Shown here one piece after another: positions 44,921-54,059 of a DNA stretch of 58,313 bases. The stretch is taken from contig CAMBWI010000007.1 of assembly GCA_945871445.1 (NCBI GenBank), positions 1-58,313 on the forward strand, read 5' to 3'. Origin of the DNA: Singulisphaera sp. GP187 (GTDB lineage: Bacteria > Planctomycetota > Phycisphaerae > Phycisphaerales > SM1A02). The notes beneath the pieces are model-generated. The model was not told the origin of the DNA and made no database searches. It was given only the letters and a program-made list of their open reading frames with translations. Positions within the stretch are counted from its first letter, which is position 1; every line of letters begins with the position of its first letter. Made by a program: the position numbers and the translations under genes.

Positions 44921-46486
44921 TTAGGCAATGTTTGGGGTGAAAGTAGAGAGAGCACCTTGCTCGATCAAAGTCGAAATCGCCGCGATGTCCGGCGACGGCG
45001 AACGATCGTGATCCAATCGAGCAACCACGCTTCGAATCGCATGATGCGCATGCTCAATACCGACGCCGCTCATCAATGGTCGTTGAAATTCCATTGCTTC
45101 AGACATCACCAGCAACTCGCATGCAACCACATCGCGAGCGAGTCGAATTGCATCGCGGGTGTGCAGCGCGCTTGTCGCTCCCATACTGTTGTAATCCTCA
45201 ATTCCAGCGCAGGTGGAAATGTTGCCAACGCTCGATGGATATGCCAATGTTCTGAGTTCATTACAGCACGCCGCTGCGGCATATTGAACAATCATGTATC
45301 CACTTCGCACACCAGGCTGCGTCGACAAATGCGCAGGAAGTTTGCTTTCTTTGTCATGGCTCGACAACGCCCAATAGATTCGGCGTTCTGCAATTCCTGC
45401 AAGATGGCAGAGTGCAATACGAAGAACATCAAGCGATATCGCAAGTGGCATTCCGTGAAAGTTTGCTCCAGACAAGACTTCCCATCCTTGACTTCCGTTG
45501 AAGACCAGTGGATTGTCAGTCACTGCGCCAAGTTCATTGTCGATTGTGCACTGCGTCGACTGCATTGCATCCATCACAGCGCCCAAAATTTGTGGCGAAG
45601 CGCGCAGAGAATATGGATCTTGCACGCGTGGATCGCCCATCTCGTGAGAAGGCCCAATCTGCGAGTTTTCCAGCAACTTTCGAACTGCAGTCGCAATGGC
45701 AATTTGCCCAGGTTGATTTCGCACAAGATGAATTCGATGATCGAAAACACTTGATGCTCCTCGACAAGCATCGATCGACATCGCAGTGGCAACAACTGCT
45801 GCGCGCAGAAGATGGTTCGCATCATGCACAGCAAGCGCTCCAAGAGCGGTCATCAAATGAGTTCCGTTGATCAGCGCAAGACCTTCTTTTTCTGCAAGTC
45901 GAATTGGTGGGATTCCAGCAACTTTGTGCGCTTCTTGCGCGTTCATTCTGCGTCCGCCAAAGTCCATCGGTCCTTCGCCGATCAAACCTTGCGCAAGATG
46001 AGCAAGCGGCGCGAGATCGCCCGATGCTCCAACCGATCCACGCGATGGGATGACCGGCGTCAATCCGTGATTCAGATGGGCAACGAGAGAATCAACCAAT
46101 TCTGCTCGCACTCCCGAATGGGCTCGCGCCAAACTTGCCGCGAGTACAACCATCATCGCACGCACTTCGCATTGATCCAGAGGCGCGCCGACTCCAGCAG
46201 CGTGAGATCGAATCAAATTCGCTTGCAGCTCGGCAAGTTGATCGCTCGGCAACCGCACATGAGCGAAACTTCCAAATCCCGTGTTGATTCCATAGAGAGG
46301 ATCACCAGTCGCTGCGCGTTCGAGCATTCCTGCTCGAGCTTCCGTCATTCGCTTGCGACTTTCTGGGCTCAACTCGACCTTCGCTCCACTGCAAGCAACG
46401 GAGCGCACGGCTTCTATTGAAAGAGGATTTCCATCGAGCATGATTGGCGGAGGGGAGTTTTGCACGGTGCGAGGATACTTCGACAT
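44921..46486 (-). CDS. hutH: Histidine ammonia-lyase
   Basis: Deaminates histidine to urocanate. The MIO prosthetic group forms from Ala-Ser-Gly in GSVGASGDLAPLAHLAQG (about residue 160). Other family motifs are YGINTGFGSFA near residue 70 and the later QDPYSLRASPQ. The start at 46486 (MSKYPRTVQN) gives 521 residues, normal for HAL; longer starts would overlap the divergent membrane-protein gene region. First gene of a hutHU operon. Confidence 0.97.
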   Translation of the reverse strand: MSKYPRTVQNSPPPIMLDGNPLSIEAVRSVACSGAKVELSPESRKRMTEARAGMLERAATGDPLYGINTGFGSFAHVRLPSDQLAELQANLIRSHAAGVGAPLDQCEVRAMMVVLAASLARAHSGVRAELVDSLVAHLNHGLTPVIPSRGSVGASGDLAPLAHLAQGLIGEGPMDFGGRRMNAQEAHKVAGIPPIRLAEKEGLALINGTHLMTALGALAVHDANHLLRAAVVATAMSIDACRGASSVFDHRIHLVRNQPGQIAIATAVRKLLENSQIGPSHEMGDPRVQDPYSLRASPQILGAVMDAMQSTQCTIDNELGAVTDNPLVFNGSQGWEVLSGANFHGMPLAISLDVLRIALCHLAGIAERRIYWALSSHDKESKLPAHLSTQPGVRSGYMIVQYAAAACCNELRTLAYPSSVGNISTCAGIEDYNSMGATSALHTRDAIRLARDVVACELLVMSEAMEFQRPLMSGVGIEHAHHAIRSVVARLDHDRSPSPDIAAISTLIEQGALSTFTPNIA

Positions 46487-46518
46487 TGCGTAGGAACGAG
46501 TGTGCTGATACACCTCGC

Positions 46519-47400
46519 ATGATGGACACATCCTCGCAGACTTCAACATCATCGAATCCTTCCGTGGATTCCGCCGAACGGGGATGGATTCGTGGACTTG
46601 TCCTGACGATCACACTTATTGGCGCACTTTGGCTTGGATCGACCATGTCAAACCGAATGATGGATGTCTGTGGCGAACCAGCTGGTTGCGTCACGATGGC
46701 AACTTCAAAAATAGACGCAATTTTGACATTCGCCGCGGTGATGACACTGCTGTCCATATTGGCAATGGTCGCTGGGCGTTTGGTCAACGCAGTTGTCGGA
46801 GTTTTCGTCTTGGGTGCAGGACTTGCTGCATTGACTTTGCAGAGCGCATCAATCTCTGGCGCAATCTTTAGCGATGCCTCTCTCACTTCACTTGCAATCG
46901 AAACGATCATCTGGACAGTTCCTTGCGCGATTTCAGTTGTGCTCGTCTTTCGCTTTTCAGGAGCGCCACCGGATATCGCGCCGCGATTTCCTGGAGAGTC
47001 AATGTGGAAAGAATATTTTGACAGCGATGCGCTACGCGGTGCAATCGTTGGAGTGCTGCTTCCATTGGTCGCATGGTTGGTCATTCGCTCGATGTCCAAA
47101 GGGCAAGCATTCGGCGGCGCTTGTCTCGGCGGCGTGGCAGTTGGTATCGCTTTCCGCCTTGTCTCTCCACGCGTCCTGCCAGTTCTCGCCTTCATCGCAC
47201 CAATCTTGGTTGCAGGCGTATATCAATTCTTTGTTGCAAGCCGTTTGCCGAGCGATCTTGGGACGCTCTTTGCTACGAACGCGCTTGCGCCTGAGTTGCG
47301 CATGATGCCGCTCGATGTTGTCGCTGGAACATTGACTGGTGTCGCAATCGGTATCGGCTGGGCACGAAGTTTTCGCCGAAGCGATACGATCACCTCGTGA
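46519..47400 (+). CDS. Integral membrane protein of unknown function
   Basis: I do not recognise the family. It has about seven to eight hydrophobic segments: GLVLTITLIGALWLG, AILTFAAVMTLLSILAMVAG, AVVGVFVLGAGLAAL, then IIWTVPCAISVVLVF, GAIVGVLLPLVAWLVI, and three more toward the C-terminus. The first 25 residues are Ser/Thr-rich and cytoplasmic. Its stop overlaps the PfkB kinase start by four bases, and it heads a run with PfkB kinase, DPP4-like peptidase and murQ. Divergent from hutH. ATG 46519 or 46522. Confidence 0.8.
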   Translation: MMDTSSQTSTSSNPSVDSAERGWIRGLVLTITLIGALWLGSTMSNRMMDVCGEPAGCVTMATSKIDAILTFAAVMTLLSILAMVAGRLVNAVVGVFVLGAGLAALTLQSASISGAIFSDASLTSLAIETIIWTVPCAISVVLVFRFSGAPPDIAPRFPGESMWKEYFDSDALRGAIVGVLLPLVAWLVIRSMSKGQAFGGACLGGVAVGIAFRLVSPRVLPVLAFIAPILVAGVYQFFVASRLPSDLGTLFATNALAPELRMMPLDVVAGTLTGVAIGIGWARSFRRSDTITS

Positions 47401-48311
47401 AACTCGTCGTAACAGGGACTATCGGAATTGACACCGTCCAAACACCTCGCGCTAAGCGTGAAGGAGTTTTGGGTGGAAGCGCAGCATATTTCGCGGCCGC
47501 AGCGAGCCAACTTTGCCCAGTCAGACTGGTCGCAGTTGTTGGAGGAGATTGGCCAGCCGAACACCATTCGATTCTGAAAAGTTTTTCAGGCGTGTGCCTA
47601 GATGGATTGGAATCTCGAACAAATTCGAGAACCTTTGCATGGGGCGGAAAATATTTTGAAGATGTGAACCGTCGCGAAACACTTTTTACAGAGGTTGGAG
47701 TTCTGCAAGAAGAACCACCGCGCGTTCCTGCTGCATACGCTGACAGCGAAATTGTTTTTCTCGGCAATACACATCCAGCAGTGCAACTTGGATTCGTAGA
47801 TCAATTTCCAAAGCGAAAGTTGGTCGTTGCGGACACGATGGATTTATGGATTCGCACGGCTCATCCAGAATTGAGCACGCTTCTGCAGCGAGTGGACGGA
47901 CTGATCGTCAACGACAGCGAGGCTGCAGAATTGACTGGCGTGCGCAATGCAATCAGCGCTGGGCGAAAGATTCTCGAAATGGGGCCAAAGTTTGTGGTCG
48001 TCAAGAAGGGCGAGCATGGAGCGATCCTTGTTCATCCCGAAGGAACTGCCGTCATTCCAGCCTTTCCAATCGATGAGTCCTATGTCGTTGATCCAACGGG
48101 AGCAGGCGACAGTTTTGCTGGTGGATTTATGGGATATCTCGCACGCGAAGGACGGTTCGATTTTGCGTCACTGCAGAAAGCAATGGCGTACGGAACAGTG
48201 ATCGCAAGTTTCTCCCTCGAAGCGTTTGGGCTTGATCGCATGCGTTCATTGAAGTCCGAGGAAATCATCAAGCGCCTTGGGCAATTTCAGCAGATGGCTC
48301 GTGTGGGCTGA
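47397..48311 (+). CDS. PfkB family carbohydrate/nucleoside kinase
   Basis: A 304-residue ribokinase-fold kinase. The N-terminal GGSAAYFAAAASQL is the substrate-side glycine motif and DPTGAGDSFAGGF (about residue 229) holds the anion hole and catalytic aspartate. It lacks the long lid insert of fructokinases, closer to adenosine-kinase-like or ribokinase-like members. Substrate undetermined. Couples by four-base overlap to the membrane protein and is followed four bases later by the S9 peptidase. Confidence 0.92.
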   Translation: MKLVVTGTIGIDTVQTPRAKREGVLGGSAAYFAAAASQLCPVRLVAVVGGDWPAEHHSILKSFSGVCLDGLESRTNSRTFAWGGKYFEDVNRRETLFTEVGVLQEEPPRVPAAYADSEIVFLGNTHPAVQLGFVDQFPKRKLVVADTMDLWIRTAHPELSTLLQRVDGLIVNDSEAAELTGVRNAISAGRKILEMGPKFVVVKKGEHGAILVHPEGTAVIPAFPIDESYVVDPTGAGDSFAGGFMGYLAREGRFDFASLQKAMAYGTVIASFSLEAFGLDRMRSLKSEEIIKRLGQFQQMARVG

Positions 48312-48314
48312 GAA

Positions 48315-50462
48315 ATGACACTCTCGCATTCCCAGCGACCTATTCAAATTCTTTCAAAGCTCTTTTTATTTTCTGTGGCATTTCTGCTCTGCGCAATCGC
48401 GCGTGCTGATTGGACACCGTACGAGCAACTGCCTGGGGCAGATCGTGGTGCGTCGATTGCAGGAAATTTCAATCGTTCACCTGCAGGCAATGTTCGAGAT
48501 GTTCGATGGGATATCGCAAAGAATGCAATGTGGTTTCGCAAAACTGGCACTTGGTCGATTGTTGACTTGACTACTGGTGCAATAACTCCCGTAAGCGAAG
48601 GCGAAGACAATGCTCCTGCAGCAAGTCGACCTCGGTCATCTCGTAATGCCCCAATGGCGCCATCGCGTGGGCGTCAGCAGCCGATTGCAGTTTCTGCAGA
48701 CAAGACGATGACCGCAGAATCTCGCGACGGAAATCTCTTTTTGAAATGCGATGGTGCAGCAAAGCGAGCAGTAACAACAGACGGAACAACCACGATGCGA
48801 TATGGAACTGCAAGCTGGGTGTATGGCGAAGAACTTGATCAGACCACCGGGATGTGGTGGAGTCCCACTGGCGAGCAATTGGCGTTTTATCGCTTTGATG
48901 ATGCGCAAGTTCCGATGTACACAATTCTGTCGGGTCTTACAAAGTTGCGGCCAGAAGTCGACATCGAACCCTATCCAAAACCAGGTGACCCCAATCCAAT
49001 TGTTGGATTAGCTGTGCTGGATGTAAAGGCATTTTGCGCTGATCCTGATGGCGATCCCTCGAAACACATCCGAACAATTGATGTGGGGCCAAACGAGCAA
49101 TACATCTATGGCGTGGACTATTCCGCAAACGGCGACCAATTGATTTTTCATCGATTGAATCGTCGGCATGATGTACTCGAACTTTGCTCTGCCGATGCAA
49201 AGAGCACAGCGGTGCGGGTGCTTGTTCGCGAAGAGCAACCCAATTGGAATCACCATATGCCAGAAATGGATTTCCTCGCCGATGGTCGCAGATTCATTTG
49301 GTCAACCGAGCGAACAGGATTCAAGCAGTACGAACTTCGTTCACTAGACTCGCCGAAAGTGATTGCGCTGACAAGCGGCAACTTTCCAGCTGGAAAGATT
49401 GTTGAAGTGAATGAAGAAGCGGGGCTCCTTTTCTATACAGCGTTCCCAGCACAAACTCAGATCAATCCACAATTGATGAGTGTCCATCTTGATGGCACAC
49501 AACAAGCGCGTCTGACTCCAGATGATCTGACATACGCTCGATTTCGAATTTCTCCCAACGGGCGATTCTTCGTTGCCAGTGACGAAACCATTTCAAGTCC
49601 TCCATCGACCAAACTCTATGCGTCAGATGGCAAGATGATCGCAGTGCTCTCGCAAGGGCCAGAGGATCTTTGGTCATCGCGCAACATTCCCAAGCCAGAA
49701 CTTGTCAAACTCAAAGCAGCAGACGGCGAGACGAATATCTATGGAACTCTCCATTTTCCAAGCACATTTGATCCAAAGAAATCGTGGCCGTTGGTCGTTG
49801 ATGCATATGGCGGGCCATACTTTGCAAATGTTTACAACCGCTTTTCGTCGCCTCGAGCAGATTGCGAACTCGGCTTTGTCATCCTGCAGATCGATAATCG
49901 GGGGACGCCAGGTCGAGGCAAGGTTTTCGAGGATGCGACATATCTGAAACTTGGCGGTCCAGATTTGGATGATCAAGCCGCGGCTGTTCGGCAGATCGCC
50001 ACTCGCCCCGGAATAGACGGATCGCGGGTGGGAATCACAGGAATGTCTTATGGTGGATATATGTCCGCGATTGCACTCGTGCGATATCCCGATGTGTTCA
50101 AAGTCGCTGTCGCAAGGTCTGGCCCGATGGATTGGCGGCAGTATGACTCGATCTATACCGAGCGCTTCATGCGAACGCCTCAAGAAAACAAAGCTGGATA
50201 TGACGAGGGCAGTGTGCTTGTCAACGCAGACAAGTTGGCTGGGAAATTTATGTTGATTCACGGGATGCAAGATGACAATGTGCATCCATCAAACGGTTGG
50301 GCCATTGCACAGAAGTTGTACGACCGCAACTTTGCATTCGAGATGCTTTTCTTTCCCAAGGCCTCTCATGGTGGATTCGGTCCAGCGGAAGAGAGTGCCA
50401 TGTGGTCTTTCTTCGTTCGAGAACTGAAGGCAACGCCGGATGGAAGCGATAGCTCTCCATGA
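48315..50462 (+). CDS. Exported S9 dipeptidyl peptidase IV-like enzyme
   Basis: A 715-residue enzyme with a signal peptide (LFLFSVAFLLCAIARA). A DPP4 N-terminal beta-propeller occupies about residues 40-450 and includes GEELDQTTGMWWSPTGEQLAFYRFD, a DPP4 family block. The C-terminal alpha/beta hydrolase has nucleophile GMSYGGYM, aspartate in HGMQDDNVHPSNG and histidine in KASHGGFGP. It removes dipeptides after proline or alanine outside the cytoplasm. Four-base overlap with murQ. Confidence 0.94.
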   Translation: MTLSHSQRPIQILSKLFLFSVAFLLCAIARADWTPYEQLPGADRGASIAGNFNRSPAGNVRDVRWDIAKNAMWFRKTGTWSIVDLTTGAITPVSEGEDNAPAASRPRSSRNAPMAPSRGRQQPIAVSADKTMTAESRDGNLFLKCDGAAKRAVTTDGTTTMRYGTASWVYGEELDQTTGMWWSPTGEQLAFYRFDDAQVPMYTILSGLTKLRPEVDIEPYPKPGDPNPIVGLAVLDVKAFCADPDGDPSKHIRTIDVGPNEQYIYGVDYSANGDQLIFHRLNRRHDVLELCSADAKSTAVRVLVREEQPNWNHHMPEMDFLADGRRFIWSTERTGFKQYELRSLDSPKVIALTSGNFPAGKIVEVNEEAGLLFYTAFPAQTQINPQLMSVHLDGTQQARLTPDDLTYARFRISPNGRFFVASDETISSPPSTKLYASDGKMIAVLSQGPEDLWSSRNIPKPELVKLKAADGETNIYGTLHFPSTFDPKKSWPLVVDAYGGPYFANVYNRFSSPRADCELGFVILQIDNRGTPGRGKVFEDATYLKLGGPDLDDQAAAVRQIATRPGIDGSRVGITGMSYGGYMSAIALVRYPDVFKVAVARSGPMDWRQYDSIYTERFMRTPQENKAGYDEGSVLVNADKLAGKFMLIHGMQDDNVHPSNGWAIAQKLYDRNFAFEMLFFPKASHGGFGPAEESAMWSFFVRELKATPDGSDSSP

Positions 50463-51385
50463 CAAATACCAGCAAATCTCCGCTTCCTCCAGATCGCAGC
50501 CATGTCGCGACAGAACAGCGCAACGCAAGTTCCGAACAATTCGACTTGCTGTCAACCCACGAACAAGTGCGTGCAATGGCGCAAGATCATGCGATTGTGC
50601 ACGCTGCGGTTGCGAACGCTGCGCCTGCGATCGCTAGATTTGTTGATGCGCTTGTTCCTCGCATTCGCACTGGCGGCAGATTGTTTTATTGCGGCGCTGG
50701 AACATCGGGTCGCCTTGGCGTGCTCGATGCAAGTGAATGCCCGCCAACTTTCTGCAGCGATCCAGGTCAAGTGATTGGTTTGATTGCCGGAGGTGATATG
50801 GCTCTTCGAAAGAGCAGCGAACGGCGCGAAGATGAGTTTGGCGGCATCGAAACAGATTTCGTGGCACACTCACTTGGAGCCAACGATGCGCTGTTGGCAA
50901 TCGCGGCGGGGGGTACGACGCCTTACGCGCTCGGTGCGATTACCCTTGCAAAGGTGCGTGGAGCGCTCACCGGATTTCTTGTGTGCTCTGCGCTCAAAGC
51001 GCCAGCGGAATGTGATCATCTGATTGTGCTTGAAACTGGCGCTGAAATGCTGACGGGATCTACGCGTTTGAAAGCAGGATCTGCCACAAAACTTGCGCTG
51101 AATTGCATCACAACAATTCTCTTCACGCAGTTGGGCAAAGTGCACGGAAACTTGATGGTTGATCTCGCTGCGACAAATGACAAGTTGGTTGATCGTGCGA
51201 TTCGCACGCTCTGTATGTTTGATCCATCATTGACTCGCTCGATTGCAGCGGAATTACTCGGCGAATCTGGTGGGCGAGTGAAAGTTGCAATTGTGATGCG
51301 TGCGCTGAATCTTTCAGTGAAACAGGCTGAGACAACACTCGAAGCATCAAATGGAAATCTGCGTACAGCACTGCAAAAACAATAG
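50459..51385 (+). CDS. murQ: N-acetylmuramic acid 6-phosphate etherase
   Basis: Cleaves the D-lactyl ether of MurNAc-6-phosphate to GlcNAc-6-phosphate in cell-wall recycling. SIS-domain protein of 308 residues; signatures are FYCGAGTSGRLGVLDASECPPTF and ALLAIAAGGTTPYALGA, with the catalytic glutamates in DASECPPTF and in the downstream KSSERREDEF region. The C-terminal UBA-like helix is present (LSVKQAETTLEASNGNLRTAL). Ends in a 14-bp tandem array that contains its stop codon. No anmK or murP is adjacent. Confidence 0.95.
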   Translation: MTNTSKSPLPPDRSHVATEQRNASSEQFDLLSTHEQVRAMAQDHAIVHAAVANAAPAIARFVDALVPRIRTGGRLFYCGAGTSGRLGVLDASECPPTFCSDPGQVIGLIAGGDMALRKSSERREDEFGGIETDFVAHSLGANDALLAIAAGGTTPYALGAITLAKVRGALTGFLVCSALKAPAECDHLIVLETGAEMLTGSTRLKAGSATKLALNCITTILFTQLGKVHGNLMVDLAATNDKLVDRAIRTLCMFDPSLTRSIAAELLGESGGRVKVAIVMRALNLSVKQAETTLEASNGNLRTALQKQ

Positions 51386-51418
51386 ATTGCAAACAATAGA
51401 TTGCAAACAATAGATTGC
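51377..51418. repeat. 14-bp tandem repeat at the 3' end of murQ
   Basis: Three perfect consecutive units of AAACAATAGATTGC at 51377, 51391 and 51405. The murQ stop (TAG 51383-51385) lies in the first, so the extra units are untranslated. Confidence 0.95.
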
Positions 51419-51453
51419 AAAAAGAACGCGACCCCGCCGAAGCAGGGTCGCGT
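51419..51453 (-). terminator. Intrinsic terminator of the HU-like gene
   Basis: A 9-bp perfect stem ACGCGACCC (51426-51434)/GGGTCGCGT (51445-51453) with a ten-base loop; the minus strand then reads TTCTTTTTG. It ends the HU-like transcript and may also slow murQ read-through. Confidence 0.85.
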
Positions 51454-51498
51454 GAAGAATTGATTCAATGGATCAATTCAGATTCGTCAGAGAATCAT

Positions 51499-51900
51499 TC
51501 AGCTCACGAGTGAGTTGAGAGTCTTTGTTGGACGAACGCGAACTTTCTTACTTGCTGGCTTTGCCTTGAAAACCTGAGTAAGACCAGTGAATGGGTTGAT
51601 ACCTTCACGTGACTTTGTCGCTGGCTTCTTGACAGTCTTCATCTTCATGAGACCCATGAAGCTGAACACGCCTGGACCACGACCGCTGAGATCGCAACCG
51701 ATCATCGCGCCGAGATTTTCGAACACTTCCTTCACGACCGTCTTCTTGATGTCAGAAGCGGTTGCGAGTTCAGCGATGATTTGACTACGGGTACGAGCCT
51801 TCGTTGTTGTTGTTGGCTTATAAGCTTTCTTTACAACTTTCACTGCCTTTGCAGACTTTGTCGACTTCTTTGCAGTCGACTTCTTGGTCATTGTTGCCAT
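51499..51900 (-). CDS. HU-family DNA-binding protein with lysine-rich N-terminal tail
   Basis: A 133-residue HU/IHF-like nucleoid protein. Residues about 1-35 are a Lys/Ala/Thr tail (TKKSTAKKSTKSAKAVKVVKK) resembling histone-like extensions. From about 36 the HU fold follows: RSQIIAELATASDIKKTVVKEVFENL, the PGVFSFMGLMKMKTVKKPAT beta region, and the DNA-binding arm ending in INPFTG. The C-terminus has a further basic tail. Shine-Dalgarno AAAGGA precedes the start. A candidate promoter TTGTCG/TAACTA with 18-bp spacing is in the 160-bp spacer upstream. Confidence 0.9.
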   Translation of the reverse strand: MATMTKKSTAKKSTKSAKAVKVVKKAYKPTTTTKARTRSQIIAELATASDIKKTVVKEVFENLGAMIGCDLSGRGPGVFSFMGLMKMKTVKKPATKSREGINPFTGLTQVFKAKPASKKVRVRPTKTLNSLVS

Positions 51901-52063
51901 CTTGAGATGTCCTTTCTATTGACAATCTTGCCGAGAAAATGGTCTCGCTCCCATCCGCACTAGTTATGCGGCAGGCGAAATGTACGACAAATGCACTCTC
52001 GTCCGCAAGTCCAAATGGCGAAAAATTGCTATTTTTTTAGGGTTTTTCGGATGGGCGAAAGTG

Positions 52064-53395
52064 TCAGTGCGGACGGACGGTTGCCCGTCCGACCGAGGCA
52101 TAGGTGAACCCAGCCTCTGACATTTGAGCCAATCTGTACAAATTTCGACCGTCGAAAATGATCGGTTTGACCAGTCGACGGCGAATCTCGGCGAAGTCCG
52201 GGGCTCGAAATTCAGCCCATTCTGTGCAAATAATGAGCGCATCTGCACTGTCGAGGGTGGAATACATATCGGTTGATTGTTCAACCTTCGGCATCTCGTG
52301 AGCCAAATGTTCCAAGGCGACAGGGTCGTACGCTCGCACTTTCGCACCCGCGGCCAAGGCTCTTTCCATCAGGGCGATGCTGGGAGCCTCACGAATATCG
52401 TCCGTCTTCGGTTTGAACGCAACCCCCCAGAAAGCCAGGCATTTACCGCTCAAATCCGATCCCAACTCTGACTGGATCTTCGTCCAAAAGTGACTGCGTT
52501 GATCTTGATTCACTTCGTGCACGGCGGCATTCAGTTTGCAAGAGAAGCCGATTTCACGGCCCATCGACACGACGGCTTGGGTGTCCTTGGGAAAGCAACT
52601 TCCACCATATCCCAGTCCGGGATAGAGAAATTGGTTGCCGATTCGCTTGTCGGCGCACATTCCTTCGCGTACCGAATTGATGTCGGCACCATAGCGCTCG
52701 CAGAGATTCGCAATCTCGTTGATAAAGGAGATCTTGCAGGCCAGCATTGCGTTGCTGGCGTACTTGACCATTTCGGCGCTTCGGACATCCAAGATGAAAA
52801 TCGGGTTTCCCTGCCGCACGAAGGGGTCATAGAGAGTCCGCATGATTTCCCCAGTTTCAGGGTTATCCACGCCGCATACGACTCGATCTGGTTTCATAAA
52901 ATCCATAATCGCATCGCCTTCTTTCAAGAACTCTGGGTTATCTGCGATTTGAAATGGAACTTTCGTCTTTGCACGAATTGCATCGCGAACTTTATGACTC
53001 GTTCCAACCGGCACAGTACTTTTGACCACGATCGTTTTCGTCGGCGCATTCAAACCAAGTCGTTCCAATTCAACTGCGATGTCATCTGCGACTTTCAGCA
53101 CATATTTCAAATCCGCACTTCCGTCTTCTCTACTTGGCGTTCCAACGCAGATAAAAATAATCGCAGCATCGCGATATGCCACAGTTCGATCCGTCGTAAA
53201 AGCAAGTCGTCCGGCGTGCATGTTGCGCTGAATCATCTCGGTCAGACCAGGCTCATAGATTGGACTTTCGCCCTTTCGCAGAGTCGCAATCTTTGTTTCG
53301 TCGATGTCCAAGCACGTCACATGATTTCCCATATCAGCAAAGCAAGCGCCAGTCACAAGTCCGACATATCCAGTTCCAACCATCGTGATGTTCAT
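52064..53395 (-). CDS. ugd: UDP-glucose 6-dehydrogenase
   Basis: Oxidises UDP-glucose to UDP-glucuronate for exopolysaccharide or lipopolysaccharide. The N-terminal NAD-binding motif is VGTGYVGLVTG (residues 6-16), the catalytic cysteine is in GYGGSCFPKDTQA (about residue 263), and the C-terminal UDP-binding domain ends at FDGRNLY. The 443-residue length is normal. Starts four bases inside the MGMT-like gene. Confidence 0.96.
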   Translation of the reverse strand: MNITMVGTGYVGLVTGACFADMGNHVTCLDIDETKIATLRKGESPIYEPGLTEMIQRNMHAGRLAFTTDRTVAYRDAAIIFICVGTPSREDGSADLKYVLKVADDIAVELERLGLNAPTKTIVVKSTVPVGTSHKVRDAIRAKTKVPFQIADNPEFLKEGDAIMDFMKPDRVVCGVDNPETGEIMRTLYDPFVRQGNPIFILDVRSAEMVKYASNAMLACKISFINEIANLCERYGADINSVREGMCADKRIGNQFLYPGLGYGGSCFPKDTQAVVSMGREIGFSCKLNAAVHEVNQDQRSHFWTKIQSELGSDLSGKCLAFWGVAFKPKTDDIREAPSIALMERALAAGAKVRAYDPVALEHLAHEMPKVEQSTDMYSTLDSADALIICTEWAEFRAPDFAEIRRRLVKPIIFDGRNLYRLAQMSEAGFTYASVGRATVRPH

Positions 53396-53856
53396 GTTGA
53401 TTTCCTCTTGATTCTCGAACCGATTTTCAATGGATCGAAAGTGTAGTGAACCTTTCCAATCTCATATTGACCGCTGGATTCAATTTCCAGCAATCTGTAT
53501 TTCAGCGCAAGTGCCCAGTTGGTTGTCCGACTCTTGCTTAGAGATTCTTTGAATCCACAAAATCCACCAATGTCATTTACTGCGACAACTCTGTGGCATG
53601 GCACGAAAAGTGCAAGGGGGTTTCGTGCCATCGATTGCGCCGCAGCTCGGTGCGCAGAAGGTTTTCCAGCTGCGGCCGCCAGCCACGCATAAGTCCGCGT
53701 TTCGCCACGAGGGATTTCTAAGGCTGCACGCCAACACGCTGCAAGAAATGGTGGGTCTTTCGGCAACCACGCAGCAATTCGCTTTGGATCCGGAATCTTC
53801 CCTTCGCTCCACATACGAACGAGTGCTTGCAATTCAACTGCCCACTTCTCATTCAT
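53392..53856 (-). CDS. MGMT/Ogt-like DNA alkyltransferase domain protein
   Basis: A 154-residue protein of the O6-alkylguanine-DNA alkyltransferase C-terminal family. It has the active-site motif FVPCHRVVAVN with the alkyl-accepting cysteine and the upstream winged-helix (IPRGETRTYAWLAAAAGKPSAHRAAAQSMARNP). The start ATG 53856 is supported by AGAAGG ten bases upstream; an extension to 53967 is possible but lacks family residues. It is either a repair methyltransferase or an alkyltransferase-like protein; presence of the cysteine favours the former. Overlaps ugd by four bases. Confidence 0.85.
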   Translation of the reverse strand: MNEKWAVELQALVRMWSEGKIPDPKRIAAWLPKDPPFLAACWRAALEIPRGETRTYAWLAAAAGKPSAHRAAAQSMARNPLALFVPCHRVVAVNDIGGFCGFKESLSKSRTTNWALALKYRLLEIESSGQYEIGKVHYTFDPLKIGSRIKRKST

Positions 53857-54059
53857 CGAAGAAACCTTCTTACCCCTCATATGGTCTTGCCACCTTGTGC
53901 GGGGGCGCCCGGCGTCACATTCAGCAACGAGTACTGCGTCTGCGATATGAATAAAAAGTCGTTCCAATCGCTACACAATACATCGATGCGCAGCGGTACA
54001 TTGTGCTGATGACCACCGCACCAGCACGATCCGAAACTTCCTCAAAGCACAACACGAAT

